This document shows positions 23,494-33,573 of a stretch of 61,963 nucleotides of DNA, one piece after another (the first letter of the stretch is position 1; the number at the start of each line of letters is the position of its first letter). The notes under the pieces are model-generated. The model searched no databases and had not been told where the DNA came from. It worked only from the letters and a program-made list of their open reading frames with translations. The DNA is from Schwartzia sp. (in: firmicutes) (lineage in GTDB: Bacteria > Bacillota > Negativicutes > Selenomonadales > Selenomonadaceae): the NCBI GenBank assembly GCA_017480545.1, contig JAFVAI010000018.1, positions 1-61,963 of the forward strand, read 5' to 3'. A program made the position numbers and the translations under genes.

Positions 23494-25266
23494 ATGGGCG
23501 TAAACGGTCTTTACGGGCTTTCCGGCTCCGGGCTTGACATCGAGTCGATGGTCAAGGCGGGTATGCTGACGAGGCAGAACCAGTACGACAAGATGTACAA
23601 GAAGGAAGTCAAGAACGAGTGGCTGAAGCAAGGCTTCAACGAGATTTACACGAGCCTCAACACGTTCAAATATTCGACGCTGTCCGATTACAAGATGTCG
23701 TCGAAAATGAACGCAATGGGCGCGGAGTCCGGCGATACGTCGGTAATCAAGGCGACGGCCAATGCAGACGCGGTGGCGATGACGCACAACGTGGAGGTCA
23801 AAAGTCTTTCTCAGAATGCGTATCTCATGACGGGGAACGAAGGTATTGACCGGTCCAATACGGACGCATCGTCCAGTATTTATTTGAAGGATATTGTCTT
23901 TCAAAGTATTGAGTATAGTCATACAGATGACGATAATTACGCATGGTACAGTGTGGTAGATGCGGACGGAAATTCAAGAACTGTTCGGGATGATGAGGTT
24001 GCGCTTTCTTTTTCGGTGCAGGATAATGCCGAAGCGTTCTCGAATGAAACGGATCAGGTGAAGCAAACCATTCACTATACATTCGCCGATCTCTATGAGA
24101 GCAAGACGTTAAACGACCTTGCCGCCGACATCAAGAATCTCAATACGAACGTTACGGCCAGCTATGACGCAACGAATGACGCTTTCACGCTGTACAACAA
24201 GGAGAGCGGCTCTGAAGCTACGGTTAGCCTGACTATGGGAAGTTCGTTGGATGGTTATAGCGGCACCGATAGCAGCGCAAACGCGGCGGCGCTCTTCAAC
24301 AAGCTCAACCTCAAGCAGTCTGTTGTCACCAAGGAAGACAATGAGGAAACGGCAAGCGCTAAGTTGAAAGATATTGGTGCATTTACTGCTGAAGACACAA
24401 AGTCTGTCGAGGGCAGTGAGGGTACAGTTGTCATTGATGGGCGCGAATATTCAAACGTCAAGGACGGAAAGATTACGGTTTCGGGTGTCACGTACTCTTT
24501 GGCGAATGTCGGCAAAACGACGGTTTCCGTTACGCAGGACACCACGGCCATCATCGACAATGTCAAGAAATTTGTCGAGGATTACAACAAGATCCTTGAC
24601 GACTTGACGGAGAAGTACAACACGAAGCCGTCCGGCGACTATGAACCGCTGTCGAAGACGCAGGAAGCCTCGATGACGCAGGAGCAGATCGACAAGTGGA
24701 CGGAGAAGGCGAAAGAAGGCCTGTTCTACCACAACGACATCCTGCGCGGCTTGATTTCCGATATGCGCGACGCCATCATGACGCCGGTGCAGAGTGTCCA
24801 CAGCAGCTATAATTCCGCTTCGGCTATCGGCATTACGTCGTCGAACAACCAAGGGCACTTGCAGCTTGACGAAGACAAGCTGAAAAAGGCTCTCGCGGCG
24901 GATCCGGATTGCGTCTATGAGATTTTCGCGTCTGATCAGGATTCGTATACCTCGGTGAATCCGAACCAACGTCAAAGTTATATGGCAACGGACGATTACA
25001 ACAATCGGGGCATCGCGAACCGCCTGTACTTCAACGCGATTACGGACGGCATCTCGAAAGTCGAGGATTACGCTGGCGTCTTGGCGGACACCAACGACCA
25101 AAGTACGCTTGGACTTTTGATTACAAACCTGAAGACCAAGATGGACAATTTCAAGTCCTTAATGGACGATTTCCAGACGCAGCTTTACAAAAAGTACGAC
25201 GCGTTGGAGGTCATGATTGCTCAGATGAACTCGCAGTACAATACGTTGTTCGGCGGTCAACAGTAA
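23494..25266 (+). CDS. fliD: Flagellar filament capping protein FliD
   Basis: 590 residues. N terminus GLYGLSGSGLDIESMVKAGM and a C-terminal coiled coil ending VMIAQMNSQYNTLFGGQQ match FliD (HAP2). The central region is the variable capping domain. It caps the growing filament and aids flagellin folding. RBS AAGGAGGG. Followed by a hairpin before fliS. Confidence 0.95.
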   Translation: MGVNGLYGLSGSGLDIESMVKAGMLTRQNQYDKMYKKEVKNEWLKQGFNEIYTSLNTFKYSTLSDYKMSSKMNAMGAESGDTSVIKATANADAVAMTHNVEVKSLSQNAYLMTGNEGIDRSNTDASSSIYLKDIVFQSIEYSHTDDDNYAWYSVVDADGNSRTVRDDEVALSFSVQDNAEAFSNETDQVKQTIHYTFADLYESKTLNDLAADIKNLNTNVTASYDATNDAFTLYNKESGSEATVSLTMGSSLDGYSGTDSSANAAALFNKLNLKQSVVTKEDNEETASAKLKDIGAFTAEDTKSVEGSEGTVVIDGREYSNVKDGKITVSGVTYSLANVGKTTVSVTQDTTAIIDNVKKFVEDYNKILDDLTEKYNTKPSGDYEPLSKTQEASMTQEQIDKWTEKAKEGLFYHNDILRGLISDMRDAIMTPVQSVHSSYNSASAIGITSSNNQGHLQLDEDKLKKALAADPDCVYEIFASDQDSYTSVNPNQRQSYMATDDYNNRGIANRLYFNAITDGISKVEDYAGVLADTNDQSTLGLLITNLKTKMDNFKSLMDDFQTQLYKKYDALEVMIAQMNSQYNTLFGGQQ

Positions 25267-25272
25267 AGCGTG

Positions 25273-25308
25273 AAGGGGGCGGAGGCGGCTCCGCCCCCTT
25301 GTTGTTTA
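25273..25308 (+). terminator. Terminator or attenuator between fliD and fliS
   Basis: AAGGGGGCGGAG pairs with CTCCGCCCCCTT, then TGTTGTTT. It may lower expression of fliS relative to fliD. Confidence 0.65.
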
Positions 25309-25344
25309 AAAATTTAATTCCACTTTTGGGCAGGAGGTACTCAT

Positions 25345-25731
25345 ATGGTAAATGCAGCCGAGGCATATAAGCGTCAGCAGGTTTTGACGGCGACACCGGA
25401 AGCTTTGACGCTGATGCTCTATAACGGCGCGCTTCGTTTCATGACCGAAGGCAGGGAGGCCATCGAGAAGAAAGATTATGAGGAAGCGAACAACTCCTTG
25501 CAAAAGGCGCAAAATATTATTACGGAGTTTCGTGTGACGCTCAATATGGAATACGAGATTGCGCACCAGCTTTTGCCGCTTTACAACTATGTCTATGACC
25601 GTTTGGTCGAGGCGAACATGAAAAGCGATGTCAAGCAGTTGGACGAGGCCAAGAACATCATCACCGAGCTTCGCGACGCGTGGGCGCAGGCGATGAAAAA
25701 GGCGCGCGCGGAGAAAGGGGCGGCGTCCTGA
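25345..25731 (+). CDS. fliS: Flagellar export chaperone FliS
   Basis: 128 residues, four-helix chaperone for flagellin. AAEAYKRQQVLTATPEALTLMLYNGALRF is the typical start. RBS CAGGAGG. The stop TGA overlaps the ATG of the next gene. No flagellin gene lies in this window, so its client is encoded elsewhere. Confidence 0.95.
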   Translation: MVNAAEAYKRQQVLTATPEALTLMLYNGALRFMTEGREAIEKKDYEEANNSLQKAQNIITEFRVTLNMEYEIAHQLLPLYNYVYDRLVEANMKSDVKQLDEAKNIITELRDAWAQAMKKARAEKGAAS

Positions 25732-26066
25732 TGGCAGAGGATGCGAAGTCGCTGTGGGACACTTATTACGTTTTGACACAGGAAATGCAAAAATTCCTGG
25801 ATCGCGAGGACGTTGACGCATTCCTTGATATCGCCGAGCAGCGGAACGTGATTTTCGACCGGATGCAGGCGTCAATCACGCCGGAGGACAAGGAGACGAA
25901 AGCGTACAAGGAATTTCTGGCGAAGCTCCAGCCGGTGGCCAAAGACGTAATGGCACGCGCCAAATCGTGGCTCGCCCGTTCCAAGCAGCGCAACGTGAAA
26001 GTGCGCGCCTATACTTCGACCCCAGGTTTCCAACCGAACGGCCACATGGTCAATACGAAATTTTAA
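25731..26066 (+). CDS. FliT-like flagellar protein
   Basis: 111 residues, all-helical (WDTYYVLTQEMQKFLDREDVDAFLDIAEQRNVIFDRM). The start and spacing are those of the small FliT-type chaperone commonly following fliS. Weak conservation makes the family call tentative. Overlaps the fliS stop by one base and ends at a strong terminator. Confidence 0.65.
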   Translation: MAEDAKSLWDTYYVLTQEMQKFLDREDVDAFLDIAEQRNVIFDRMQASITPEDKETKAYKEFLAKLQPVAKDVMARAKSWLARSKQRNVKVRAYTSTPGFQPNGHMVNTKF

Positions 26067-26116
26067 CAAGGAAGCCCCATGCTGACGCGTTAACGTCGGC
26101 ATGGGGCTTCCTTGTT
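26065..26116. terminator. Bidirectional terminator between fliT-like and HD-GYP genes
   Basis: Near-perfect arms AACAAGGAAGCCCCATGC / GCATGGGGCTTCCTTGTT around a 16 nt loop, itself able to pair (TGACG/CGTCG). Serves both converging genes. Confidence 0.8.
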
Positions 26117-26147
26117 AAAGACTTCTCGGTATGCTGAAGGCTTTTTG

Positions 26148-27278
26148 TCATGCAAGATATTTTGACGGGTCGAGGCTCAAGTTGTGCGTGAACTGCATCA
26201 GTTCATTGCCGGAAATTTCTTTTTCGATTACATGGGGAGAGTCGTTTTTCAAATCGATAGTGAACGGGGAGGTCAGGACCTCCCTTTTTTTGTTCGCGAA
26301 AACGCGGATCGTCGGGGTTCTTGTATGACCAAATTCGCATTTTGTCACAATGCCGTAGCCGTAAAATGTTTTCAGCACCGCGCCGATTGGGTAAAGCGCT
26401 ACGTTGTCGAAGAAGTGCTCCAGGAGTTCCGGTTCCAAATGGCCCGTGTTGGTTCTCATAATGCCGTAGGCGACGGAAGGGGTGTACGCTTTCTTGTACG
26501 GGCGTTCGCTGGTCAGCGCGTCGTAGACATCTGCGATGGCGACAATCTTCGCGAACCTGTGCAATTGGTCACCGCGCAGGCCTTTCGGGTATCCGGAGCC
26601 GTCCATGTGCTCATGGTGCTGCGCCGCTATGATTGCAAGAATTTCCCATTTCGGAAGCATTTTCCCGAACTCATGGATTCGACGGAATCCTTCTGTCGGA
26701 TGGGCTTTAATGGCTTCAAATTCTTGGGCTGTGAGTTTTCCGGTCTTGTTCAGGACTTGGATCGGAACCTTGATTTTCCCCAAGTCATGCAGGAGGCCGC
26801 CCAGGACGAGAATTCTCATGTCCGCTTCGGAAATCCCCTCGACTTTTCCGAGCATCGCGGAAAGCACCGCGACATTGACGCTGTGGGCAAAGGTGTAAGC
26901 GTCATACAAACGGATATCTGTCAACTGGATGAGATTCTCATGGCGCGCAAAGATGTCTGAGATGAGCTTGTCCGCGACCGCGGTCAGCCCCACCGGATCC
27001 ATTTCTTTCTTTTCCGAGATATCCTTGAAGACGTCGTGTACCTTTTGGATCGCGTCCAACCGGGTCTTTTCCTCCACCACGTCCTCCGGCGGCAGGATGT
27101 TGAATCTGGGATCCGTGGAGGTGACGGAGAGGGAAGGGATGCCGATTTTTTCCAGGCTCTTTATGTATTGGGCCGTCAATGGCTTTCCTTTTACGAGAAA
27201 CGCGGCGCCCGCCTTGGAGTAAACGCTCTGCGCGACGACCATGCCCTCCCGCAGTTTCTTGACCGGAATAGACAGCAA
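26148..27278 (-). CDS. HD-GYP domain protein, probable cyclic-di-GMP phosphodiesterase
   Basis: 376 residues. The HD-GYP domain covers about 125-310: H132, HD at 164-165, HHEHMDGSGYP with the GYP at 229-231. Residues 1-100 are an N-terminal DUF3391-like region; the C terminus (about 315-376) is a small beta-rich extension. No membrane segment. Starts with TTG, supported by GAGGAGG at 9 nt. Set opposite to the flagellar and glycosylation genes, it fits control of motility through c-di-GMP. All metal ligands appear present. Confidence 0.9.
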   Translation of the reverse strand: MLSIPVKKLREGMVVAQSVYSKAGAAFLVKGKPLTAQYIKSLEKIGIPSLSVTSTDPRFNILPPEDVVEEKTRLDAIQKVHDVFKDISEKKEMDPVGLTAVADKLISDIFARHENLIQLTDIRLYDAYTFAHSVNVAVLSAMLGKVEGISEADMRILVLGGLLHDLGKIKVPIQVLNKTGKLTAQEFEAIKAHPTEGFRRIHEFGKMLPKWEILAIIAAQHHEHMDGSGYPKGLRGDQLHRFAKIVAIADVYDALTSERPYKKAYTPSVAYGIMRTNTGHLEPELLEHFFDNVALYPIGAVLKTFYGYGIVTKCEFGHTRTPTIRVFANKKREVLTSPFTIDLKNDSPHVIEKEISGNELMQFTHNLSLDPSKYLA

Positions 27279-27541
27279 GGAAATTCCTCCTCGTATACTT
27301 CTTGATCGTTGGCGTTTTTGTCATTGTGTTTTTATTTTACTATAGAATTCCAATGCAATGCAAATTTGCTCCCGCATAAAATCCCTTGCGGGAGCATGGC
27401 TCCGTCTTTCGGCGAACGATTGCCCGGTGGGAAACGGACGTATTGCAGGGAGAAAAGTCTTCCCGCATCTGCCTCTTTTTATTTTGGGCGGAAGTTTGGT
27501 ATAATGAATGCGTATTCCAACAACGAAGGAGCAAAACAGAG
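27279..27541. other. Divergent control region, HD-GYP / glycosyltransferase run
   Basis: Contains a hairpin GCTCCCGCA..TGCGGGAGC at 27367-27394 and a TATAAT box at 27500-27505 (no good -35) reading toward the glycosyltransferase genes. Confidence 0.45.
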
Positions 27542-29128
27542 ATGCGGATTTCGGCTTGCTATATTGTGCGCAACGAAGCGGCGAAGCTCGCGCGCTCGCT
27601 GGATAGCCTGCGGGGAACGGTGGACGAGATCATCGTCGTGGATACGGGCTCGACGGATGACACGGTGAGTGTGGCCGAGGAGCACGGCGCGCGCGTCTTT
27701 CATTTTCCGTGGCGGGACGATTTTGCGGCGGCGCGGAATGTTTCCTTGTCGAAGGCGACGGGTGACTGGATTTTGGTGGTGGACGCGGACGAGTATTTTG
27801 CGGGGGGGATGGCTGGCAATATTCGCCGTGTTGTGGAGACGTACGGAAAAGAAGCGGATTTGTTGTTGTTCTTGCGCCGGGAACTGGACGAGGATGAGGG
27901 AAAGGTGCTTTTGGATTCTTATGTGCCGCGTCTTTTGCGTCGCGTCGACGGGTTGGCCTACGAGGGGGCAATCCATGAGGAGCCGCGTCATCAGGGCAAG
28001 GGAGTCGGGCGTGTCGGGACAGTGCCTGCCGGTGAGCTTTTGATGATGCATACGGGGTATTCGACGGCAATATCGAAAGCAAAAGGGGAAAGAAATCTTG
28101 CCCTTTTGCAAAAGGAATTGGCAGGCGGCCGTGCGCGGGATTCGATTTATATGTATCTGGCGGAGACGTATGACGGGCTGGGCGATGAGGAGAACGCGTT
28201 AAAATATGCGTGGTTGGATGTGAATAGCGGACGGAAGGCGTTTGCGTTCTCCAGTCGGGCGTACCGGATTTTGCTCCGCATTTTAGCGAAGCGGCCGGAG
28301 GCGTATCGGGACAGGCGGAAAGCTGCCGCAATTGCCGTAAAGGATTTTCCGGAGCTTCCGGAGTTTCATGCAGAATATGCGGAATGCTTAGGGTACGGTA
28401 TGGATTATCGGGGAGCAGTCATGGAGGACAGGAAAGCACTTGAACTGTTTTCGGGCAGATCAATCAGCGGATTGGAGCCGACAACATTTACTCGGGAGAC
28501 GGCAGAATTCGTTAAAGACCGCATGGAAATGTGGGCAGAGAAAGCACGAGAAGAAGCGGACGAAGAGCCGCTTCGTGACAAAGCTGCGGTTGGCGACTGG
28601 CAAGGGCTTTTTCATTTGACGGATCGGATAGTTTGGAAGCGCGGCATAGAGCTGCTTTCTTTGTTGATTTTGATGGAGAGTGACGCTTCAGAGTTGGCGC
28701 GTGCGGCATCGGATTCGACGGTGAAGCTTCTTCCGCCGTCGATGGCGAAGGTTTGGCAGGCATATATCGATGGTGCAACGGCGAATAGTATGATGGAAGA
28801 AACATATGCAGAAATGATTGGCGACCTTGTTCGCCGAACAGGCGCCCGAGGCGTGACGCGGTTTGCCTCTTTTGCGCGGACGTTTTCACCAAAGCGCAGG
28901 CATGAGGTCGCTCGTCGATTGGCGGAGGAAGAGGCATGGGGGTTGGCACTTCCTTTGTTGGAGGATGCGGAAGACGCTGAAGAGCTTTTGCTCCGGGGAA
29001 TCTGTCTGTATCATTTGGGCGATGGCGATAGCGCACGGCGTACACTTTTGGGCGTACGGGAGAGCAATGATTCCCCAGAGGCGGAGTCGTATCTTCGGTG
29101 GCTGAAGGAGGCGGCGTTCGATGCTTAA
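27542..29128 (+). CDS. Family 2 glycosyltransferase with C-terminal helical repeats
   Basis: 528 residues. Residues 1-230 are a GT2 (GT-A fold) domain: YIVRNEAAKLARSLDSL, VVDTGSTDDT, PWRDDFAAARN and the metal-binding VDADEYF. The rest is alpha-helical with TPR-like repeats (YMYLAETYDGLGDEENALKY and similar). This SunS/TPR-GT2 layout is common in glycosylation clusters beside flagellar genes. ATG 27542 follows GAAGGAG. It overlaps the next gene by 8 bp. Sugar and target are unknown. Confidence 0.85.
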   Translation: MRISACYIVRNEAAKLARSLDSLRGTVDEIIVVDTGSTDDTVSVAEEHGARVFHFPWRDDFAAARNVSLSKATGDWILVVDADEYFAGGMAGNIRRVVETYGKEADLLLFLRRELDEDEGKVLLDSYVPRLLRRVDGLAYEGAIHEEPRHQGKGVGRVGTVPAGELLMMHTGYSTAISKAKGERNLALLQKELAGGRARDSIYMYLAETYDGLGDEENALKYAWLDVNSGRKAFAFSSRAYRILLRILAKRPEAYRDRRKAAAIAVKDFPELPEFHAEYAECLGYGMDYRGAVMEDRKALELFSGRSISGLEPTTFTRETAEFVKDRMEMWAEKAREEADEEPLRDKAAVGDWQGLFHLTDRIVWKRGIELLSLLILMESDASELARAASDSTVKLLPPSMAKVWQAYIDGATANSMMEETYAEMIGDLVRRTGARGVTRFASFARTFSPKRRHEVARRLAEEEAWGLALPLLEDAEDAEELLLRGICLYHLGDGDSARRTLLGVRESNDSPEAESYLRWLKEAAFDA

Positions 29129-30584
29129 AGTTACAGCGTGTGTCATTGTAAAAAACGAAGAGAAAAATCTTCCGCATTGGATTGCGTGTGTGAAAGCAAT
29201 CGCGGACGAGCTGGTGGTAGTGGATACCGGTTCGACGGATAGAACGACCGAATTGGCGCAGGCAGCTGGGGCAAAATTGTTTTCGTTCGCATGGCGTGAT
29301 GATTTTGCGGCGGCGAAGAATTTCGCGCTTCAAAAGGCGAGAGGGAATTGGATTGTTTTTCTGGATGCCGATGAGTATTTTTCGGAGCCGGATCTTCCAA
29401 AAGTCAAAGCGTATATTCAAAATTTTGACAAGGAACAGAATACTGCGGGATTTATTTGTCCATGGATTAATATAGATGTCGACAAAGGCGGTGCAATATT
29501 GACCGAGGGCGTTCAGCTTCGGGTGTTTCGCCGTCATCCCGACATCAGATACCAAGGGCATATCCATGAGATGTTGCAAATGCGTTCTCCGCATTGGAAA
29601 GTGGAGCAGGTACGGGATGTGCGGATTTGGCATACGGGATACTCGACCAGCGTCATGCGAGGGAAGGCCGAGCGCGATTTCGCGATATTGCTTTCGGAGA
29701 GGGAACGGCGAGGTGAGGCACCGTCGGATGCATTTTATTTGGCGGATTGCTGTTATGCGTTGGGACGATACGGGGAGGCCTTGGATTGGGCACGCAAGGC
29801 TATCGCGTCGGGATATACGCTTGGCGGTCGCGAGAGTCGACCCTACGACGTGCTTTTGAATTCTATGCTTGCACTCAGGCGGCCCTTCCAGGAGGTGTGC
29901 AAGGCGGCACGGAAAGCGTTTGACAAGTTTCCGGAAATACCTGATTATAGAGCGATTGAAGGCGTTTCGGCGTGGCAGGCGAAGGATTATGTCAGGGCGG
30001 AATCGGCACTCTTGGAAGCTCTTTCGATGGCGAAGGAGGGGGCGGGGCATATTCGTGCCGTCATTTTGGGTCATCTCGCGGATATCGCGCATCGGCGCGG
30101 CAAGGACGCACAAGCGCTGGATTATGCGGTGGACGCAGTTAAGGAGGATCGGTTTTATGAGCCGGCGGTACTTTTGCTTGGCAAAATCCTTCGCGCGCTT
30201 CCGTCGGCGGACGTTATTCGGCTTTTGAATACGATTTACGATCCATCGGCGGACGCAGAATTTCTGGTTCGTGTACTTGCAAAGAACGGCCTTTATGAGG
30301 TATGCTTATATTACGATCATAAAGCTGAAAAGCCGATTCTTTCCAGTAGGGAAAAATTTTTTTACGCGGGCGCGTATGCCAAAGCCGCGTATGAGGATGC
30401 GCGGAGCTTAGCGCGAAGTTATGCGATGCAATTGTTGGCGGCGCGGCGGACGCAACAATGGGAGGAACGGTCGCGGTTTCTGCCGGAGTTGGTTCTCGTT
30501 TCAGAAGGCGATAGCAAGGATGGGTTTACGGCAGAAGTGTTCGATAACCTTTCCAGAATGGAAAAGGCGTTCCCATGGGAGTAA
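29121..30584 (+). CDS. Family 2 glycosyltransferase with TPR-like region
   Basis: 487 residues. Same plan as the preceding gene: GT2 domain with CVIVKNEEKNLPHW, VVDTGSTDRT, WRDDFAAAKNF and LDADEYF in the first 100 residues, then helical repeats (FYLADCCYALGRYGEALDWARKA). Clearly a paralogue of the upstream gene. RBS AAGGAGG inside the end of that gene. Probably acts in series with it. Confidence 0.85.
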   Translation: MLKVTACVIVKNEEKNLPHWIACVKAIADELVVVDTGSTDRTTELAQAAGAKLFSFAWRDDFAAAKNFALQKARGNWIVFLDADEYFSEPDLPKVKAYIQNFDKEQNTAGFICPWINIDVDKGGAILTEGVQLRVFRRHPDIRYQGHIHEMLQMRSPHWKVEQVRDVRIWHTGYSTSVMRGKAERDFAILLSERERRGEAPSDAFYLADCCYALGRYGEALDWARKAIASGYTLGGRESRPYDVLLNSMLALRRPFQEVCKAARKAFDKFPEIPDYRAIEGVSAWQAKDYVRAESALLEALSMAKEGAGHIRAVILGHLADIAHRRGKDAQALDYAVDAVKEDRFYEPAVLLLGKILRALPSADVIRLLNTIYDPSADAEFLVRVLAKNGLYEVCLYYDHKAEKPILSSREKFFYAGAYAKAAYEDARSLARSYAMQLLAARRTQQWEERSRFLPELVLVSEGDSKDGFTAEVFDNLSRMEKAFPWE

Positions 30585-30621
30585 AGATGAATGGGCATAA
30601 TGGTTGAAGGGATGTTATCCA

Positions 30622-33510
30622 ATGAACGGAGCCGACGCAGAATCTATGTGTGAACAAAAAATAACATATGTTTGTTGCCAAGAAGGGACGAAATTGGTTC
30701 CAAGTTTTGCGCATGATGCGGGCAGGGAGCATCATGACAAACTTCGTATAGGGTACATCTTGCCGACTTCGAGGCGGCATTCGGCATTTGTAAACGTGCT
30801 GTTTCAAAATTACGACACACATCGTTTTGATGTGTATGCTTATGCAGTGTGCGCGTTGAGCCGGAGGACTGCGGAATGGGCGGACTCCATGACGGCATGG
30901 AGAATGATGGACGCGCTTGTGCCCGAAGAGGCGGCCCGGCAAATATTCGCGGATGAGATTGATATTCTTGTCGATTTGACGGAGGATGGGTGTGAAAGCG
31001 CAATTTCGATATTTGCTTATCGCCCCGCGCCGGTTCAGGTGTGCGGAATTGGGAAACGCGTGACAACCGGGCTTTCAGCGGTGGATTGTTTTTTTGTCGA
31101 TGCGCATACCGCTCCCAAAGGGGAAGAAAAGAGATTTTCGGAGAAATTGTATCGTTTGCCCGAAAGTCATTTATGTTGCACGATACCGAAAAATGCAGCG
31201 AGATATGCTGCATCGGCGCCCGCAATTGGGGCGGGGCATATAACGTTTGGTGTGCTTTCACGTTGGAAAAAGGTGACAGACGATGCGCTTTTTGCTTGGG
31301 CGGAAATCATGCGTCGTGTTCCTAAAGCACGTCTGCTTGTCCGAGATTCTGCATTCGGGGACGATGAAAAACGTTCCGTGGAAGTGAATCGATTGCGGGA
31401 TGCGGGAATCGCCACCGAGTGTGTTGATGTTGCTGATTGGACAGAGGATTATATCAAGGCGTATGAATGTGTCGATATTGCCCTTGACACCTATCCGCAC
31501 ACGGGCAGGCAATCGGTCTGCGAGGCCTTGTATATGGGCATTCCTGTCATAACGCACAGGGGCGTGAGCCATGCGACTCGCATCGGGGAAGCGATTTTGG
31601 AAAATGTCGGGCTCGGTGAATTATGTGCTCCGGAATGGAAGGCGTACGTCGAGATTGCAGTGCGGTTGGCGACAGATATGGAACGGCTTGAAGAATATCA
31701 CTTAACCCTTCGGCGCAGGGTTTTACAGTCGGCAGTGATGGACAGCCAACGCTATATGGACGCATTGGAAGAGGCGTACGGGCAGATATTTGCGGACTGG
31801 GAAAGAGAAGCTGATCAGGAGGTACACGAGCGACTTTTAAAGCTGCGGTTGGAAAGATTTCAAAAGGCGCAGGCGGGAAAAGATTTGGAGTCCGCAGCTG
31901 CGGCGGGCGGTCGACTGGCTGCGGCAGGCGTCAATTTGTCCGCAATACTTTTTGGCATGTCAGACGTATACCATCAGTTGAAAGACAATTCTCATCGGTT
32001 GTATTGGATACGACGCGCGGAATCGCGTCGTCCTTCGGAGCGTGCGCAACTTTTGGCTTGGTTGGGAGAGGCACAGGAGGCGCGCAAGTTTCTCCTGCAA
32101 TCGGTGCAAACGCGGCGGCAGATGCTTTATTCGCTGGCGGACAAGGCGCAGGCAAAAGATTTGTGTCAGATTGTGCGCCTTCAGTTGGCGCATCTTCTGT
32201 TTCCTTTAGGCAAGCCAAAGGAAGCCTGCTTTTTTTTTGAGGAAGCCTCCCGTTTTAGCGATACATTGTTTCTGCGGGCTGAAGCTTATAGCGCTTCATT
32301 GCTGTGCTATAATAATATGGAGATATCCGAAGAGGATTTATTCAAGAAAAGTATTCGGTATGACAGCCTCTTTAAGGATGTAAAACAATATCACCATTCG
32401 CGGCGGTCTGGACGCAGCAGATTGCGTATCGGGTATATCTCCGCAGATTTCCGAGGGCATGTCATGCTTCATTTTTGTTGGGCGTTTTTTGCATTTCGTA
32501 ACCGCGAGAGATTTGAAGTTTATGTGTACAGCCGGGTCAAAGAGCCGGATGCGTATACCGTTTTGTATCAGGGACAGGCGGATGTGTGGAGAGATGTGGC
32601 GGATAAAGAACCAGAAGAAACTGCCGCTATTGTCTATGCGGATCAGATTGATATTCTCTTCGATTTAGCCGGACATTCGGCGGGCGGGACATTGCCGGTA
32701 CTTGCTTACAAGCCTGCCCCCATTCAATTTTCCGGGCTTGGGTATATGGAAACGACGGGATTGTGCGCGGTGGACTATTTTTTGACCGACACATTGGTAG
32801 ACCCGCCGGGGATGCATGAGCAGTATTTTTCCGAAAAGCTCCTTTATATTACGAGCCAATTTTGCTATGCGTCCATTGGAACAAAGGTTTATCCGCCGTC
32901 TGCGGGCGCGCCGTGCAAGGAGCGGGGCTGGTTGTTGTTTGGCGTGTTTAACCAATACGCGAAGGTCAAGGATGAAATGCTTTTGGCATGGCGAGAGATT
33001 CTTCGTCGTGTGCCACGGTCCAAGATTTTGCTGAAAAGCAGTGTGTTTGAGAGTTTGGAGGTGCAAGATCAGGCGTACCACCGCATAAGGGCGTTGGGAT
33101 TTCCAATGGGGTGTGTGCTGTTTGAGGAAGCGACCCATGATTATATGGAGCGCTATTTGGAAGTGGACATCGCGTTGGATACCTATCCATGGCCTGGCGG
33201 CGGGACAACGTGCGACGCTCTCTATATGGGGGTTCCGGTGGTCACTCGTTACAGTAAGCGCCGAAGCACGAGATTCAGCTATGGTTTGCTGCAAACGGTC
33301 GGTCTGGGCGAATTGACGTCAACCACGATGGAGGAGTACATCGAAAAGGCGGTGGCCCTTGCTTCGGATATTGAGCTTTTGGACGCGCTTCATAAAAATC
33401 TTCGGACGATGATGGAGCAGTCGCCATTGATGGACGCGGCGCGGTATATTCGGGAAGTTGAGGCAACCTATGAAGCCGCCTGGGAGAAATGGCAAGAAAG
33501 AGCATCCTGA
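30622..33510 (+). CDS. Tandem GT41-like (SPINDLY/O-GlcNAc-transferase-type) glycosyltransferase
   Basis: 962 residues holding two GT41-type halves, about 35-390 and 595-955, joined by a helical linker. Each half repeats the order LRIGYI, IDIL(V/F)DL, Y(R/K)PAP(V/I)Q, LDTYP and C(E/D)ALYMG(I/V)PV(I/V)T. The second half also has the usual ADFRGHV histidine, GHSAGG and FNQYAKV; the first has PTSRRHS and VLSRWKK in those places and lacks the glycine-rich loop, so it may be altered in catalysis. ATG at 30622 sits 9 nt after AAGGGA; TTG 30604 is less likely. Probably modifies Ser/Thr of flagellin or a surface protein. Confidence 0.85.
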   Translation: MNGADAESMCEQKITYVCCQEGTKLVPSFAHDAGREHHDKLRIGYILPTSRRHSAFVNVLFQNYDTHRFDVYAYAVCALSRRTAEWADSMTAWRMMDALVPEEAARQIFADEIDILVDLTEDGCESAISIFAYRPAPVQVCGIGKRVTTGLSAVDCFFVDAHTAPKGEEKRFSEKLYRLPESHLCCTIPKNAARYAASAPAIGAGHITFGVLSRWKKVTDDALFAWAEIMRRVPKARLLVRDSAFGDDEKRSVEVNRLRDAGIATECVDVADWTEDYIKAYECVDIALDTYPHTGRQSVCEALYMGIPVITHRGVSHATRIGEAILENVGLGELCAPEWKAYVEIAVRLATDMERLEEYHLTLRRRVLQSAVMDSQRYMDALEEAYGQIFADWEREADQEVHERLLKLRLERFQKAQAGKDLESAAAAGGRLAAAGVNLSAILFGMSDVYHQLKDNSHRLYWIRRAESRRPSERAQLLAWLGEAQEARKFLLQSVQTRRQMLYSLADKAQAKDLCQIVRLQLAHLLFPLGKPKEACFFFEEASRFSDTLFLRAEAYSASLLCYNNMEISEEDLFKKSIRYDSLFKDVKQYHHSRRSGRSRLRIGYISADFRGHVMLHFCWAFFAFRNRERFEVYVYSRVKEPDAYTVLYQGQADVWRDVADKEPEETAAIVYADQIDILFDLAGHSAGGTLPVLAYKPAPIQFSGLGYMETTGLCAVDYFLTDTLVDPPGMHEQYFSEKLLYITSQFCYASIGTKVYPPSAGAPCKERGWLLFGVFNQYAKVKDEMLLAWREILRRVPRSKILLKSSVFESLEVQDQAYHRIRALGFPMGCVLFEEATHDYMERYLEVDIALDTYPWPGGGTTCDALYMGVPVVTRYSKRRSTRFSYGLLQTVGLGELTSTTMEEYIEKAVALASDIELLDALHKNLRTMMEQSPLMDAARYIREVEATYEAAWEKWQERAS

Positions 33511-33573
33511 ATGGGCCGGTACGGTGAATGAAGAATCTGCGTAAAAATATAAAATATACAGGAGGAACGGGTC

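Noticed and set aside
26148..27324. Plus-strand frames across the HD-GYP gene
   Set aside because: Antisense shadows; the minus frame holds all HD-GYP motifs.
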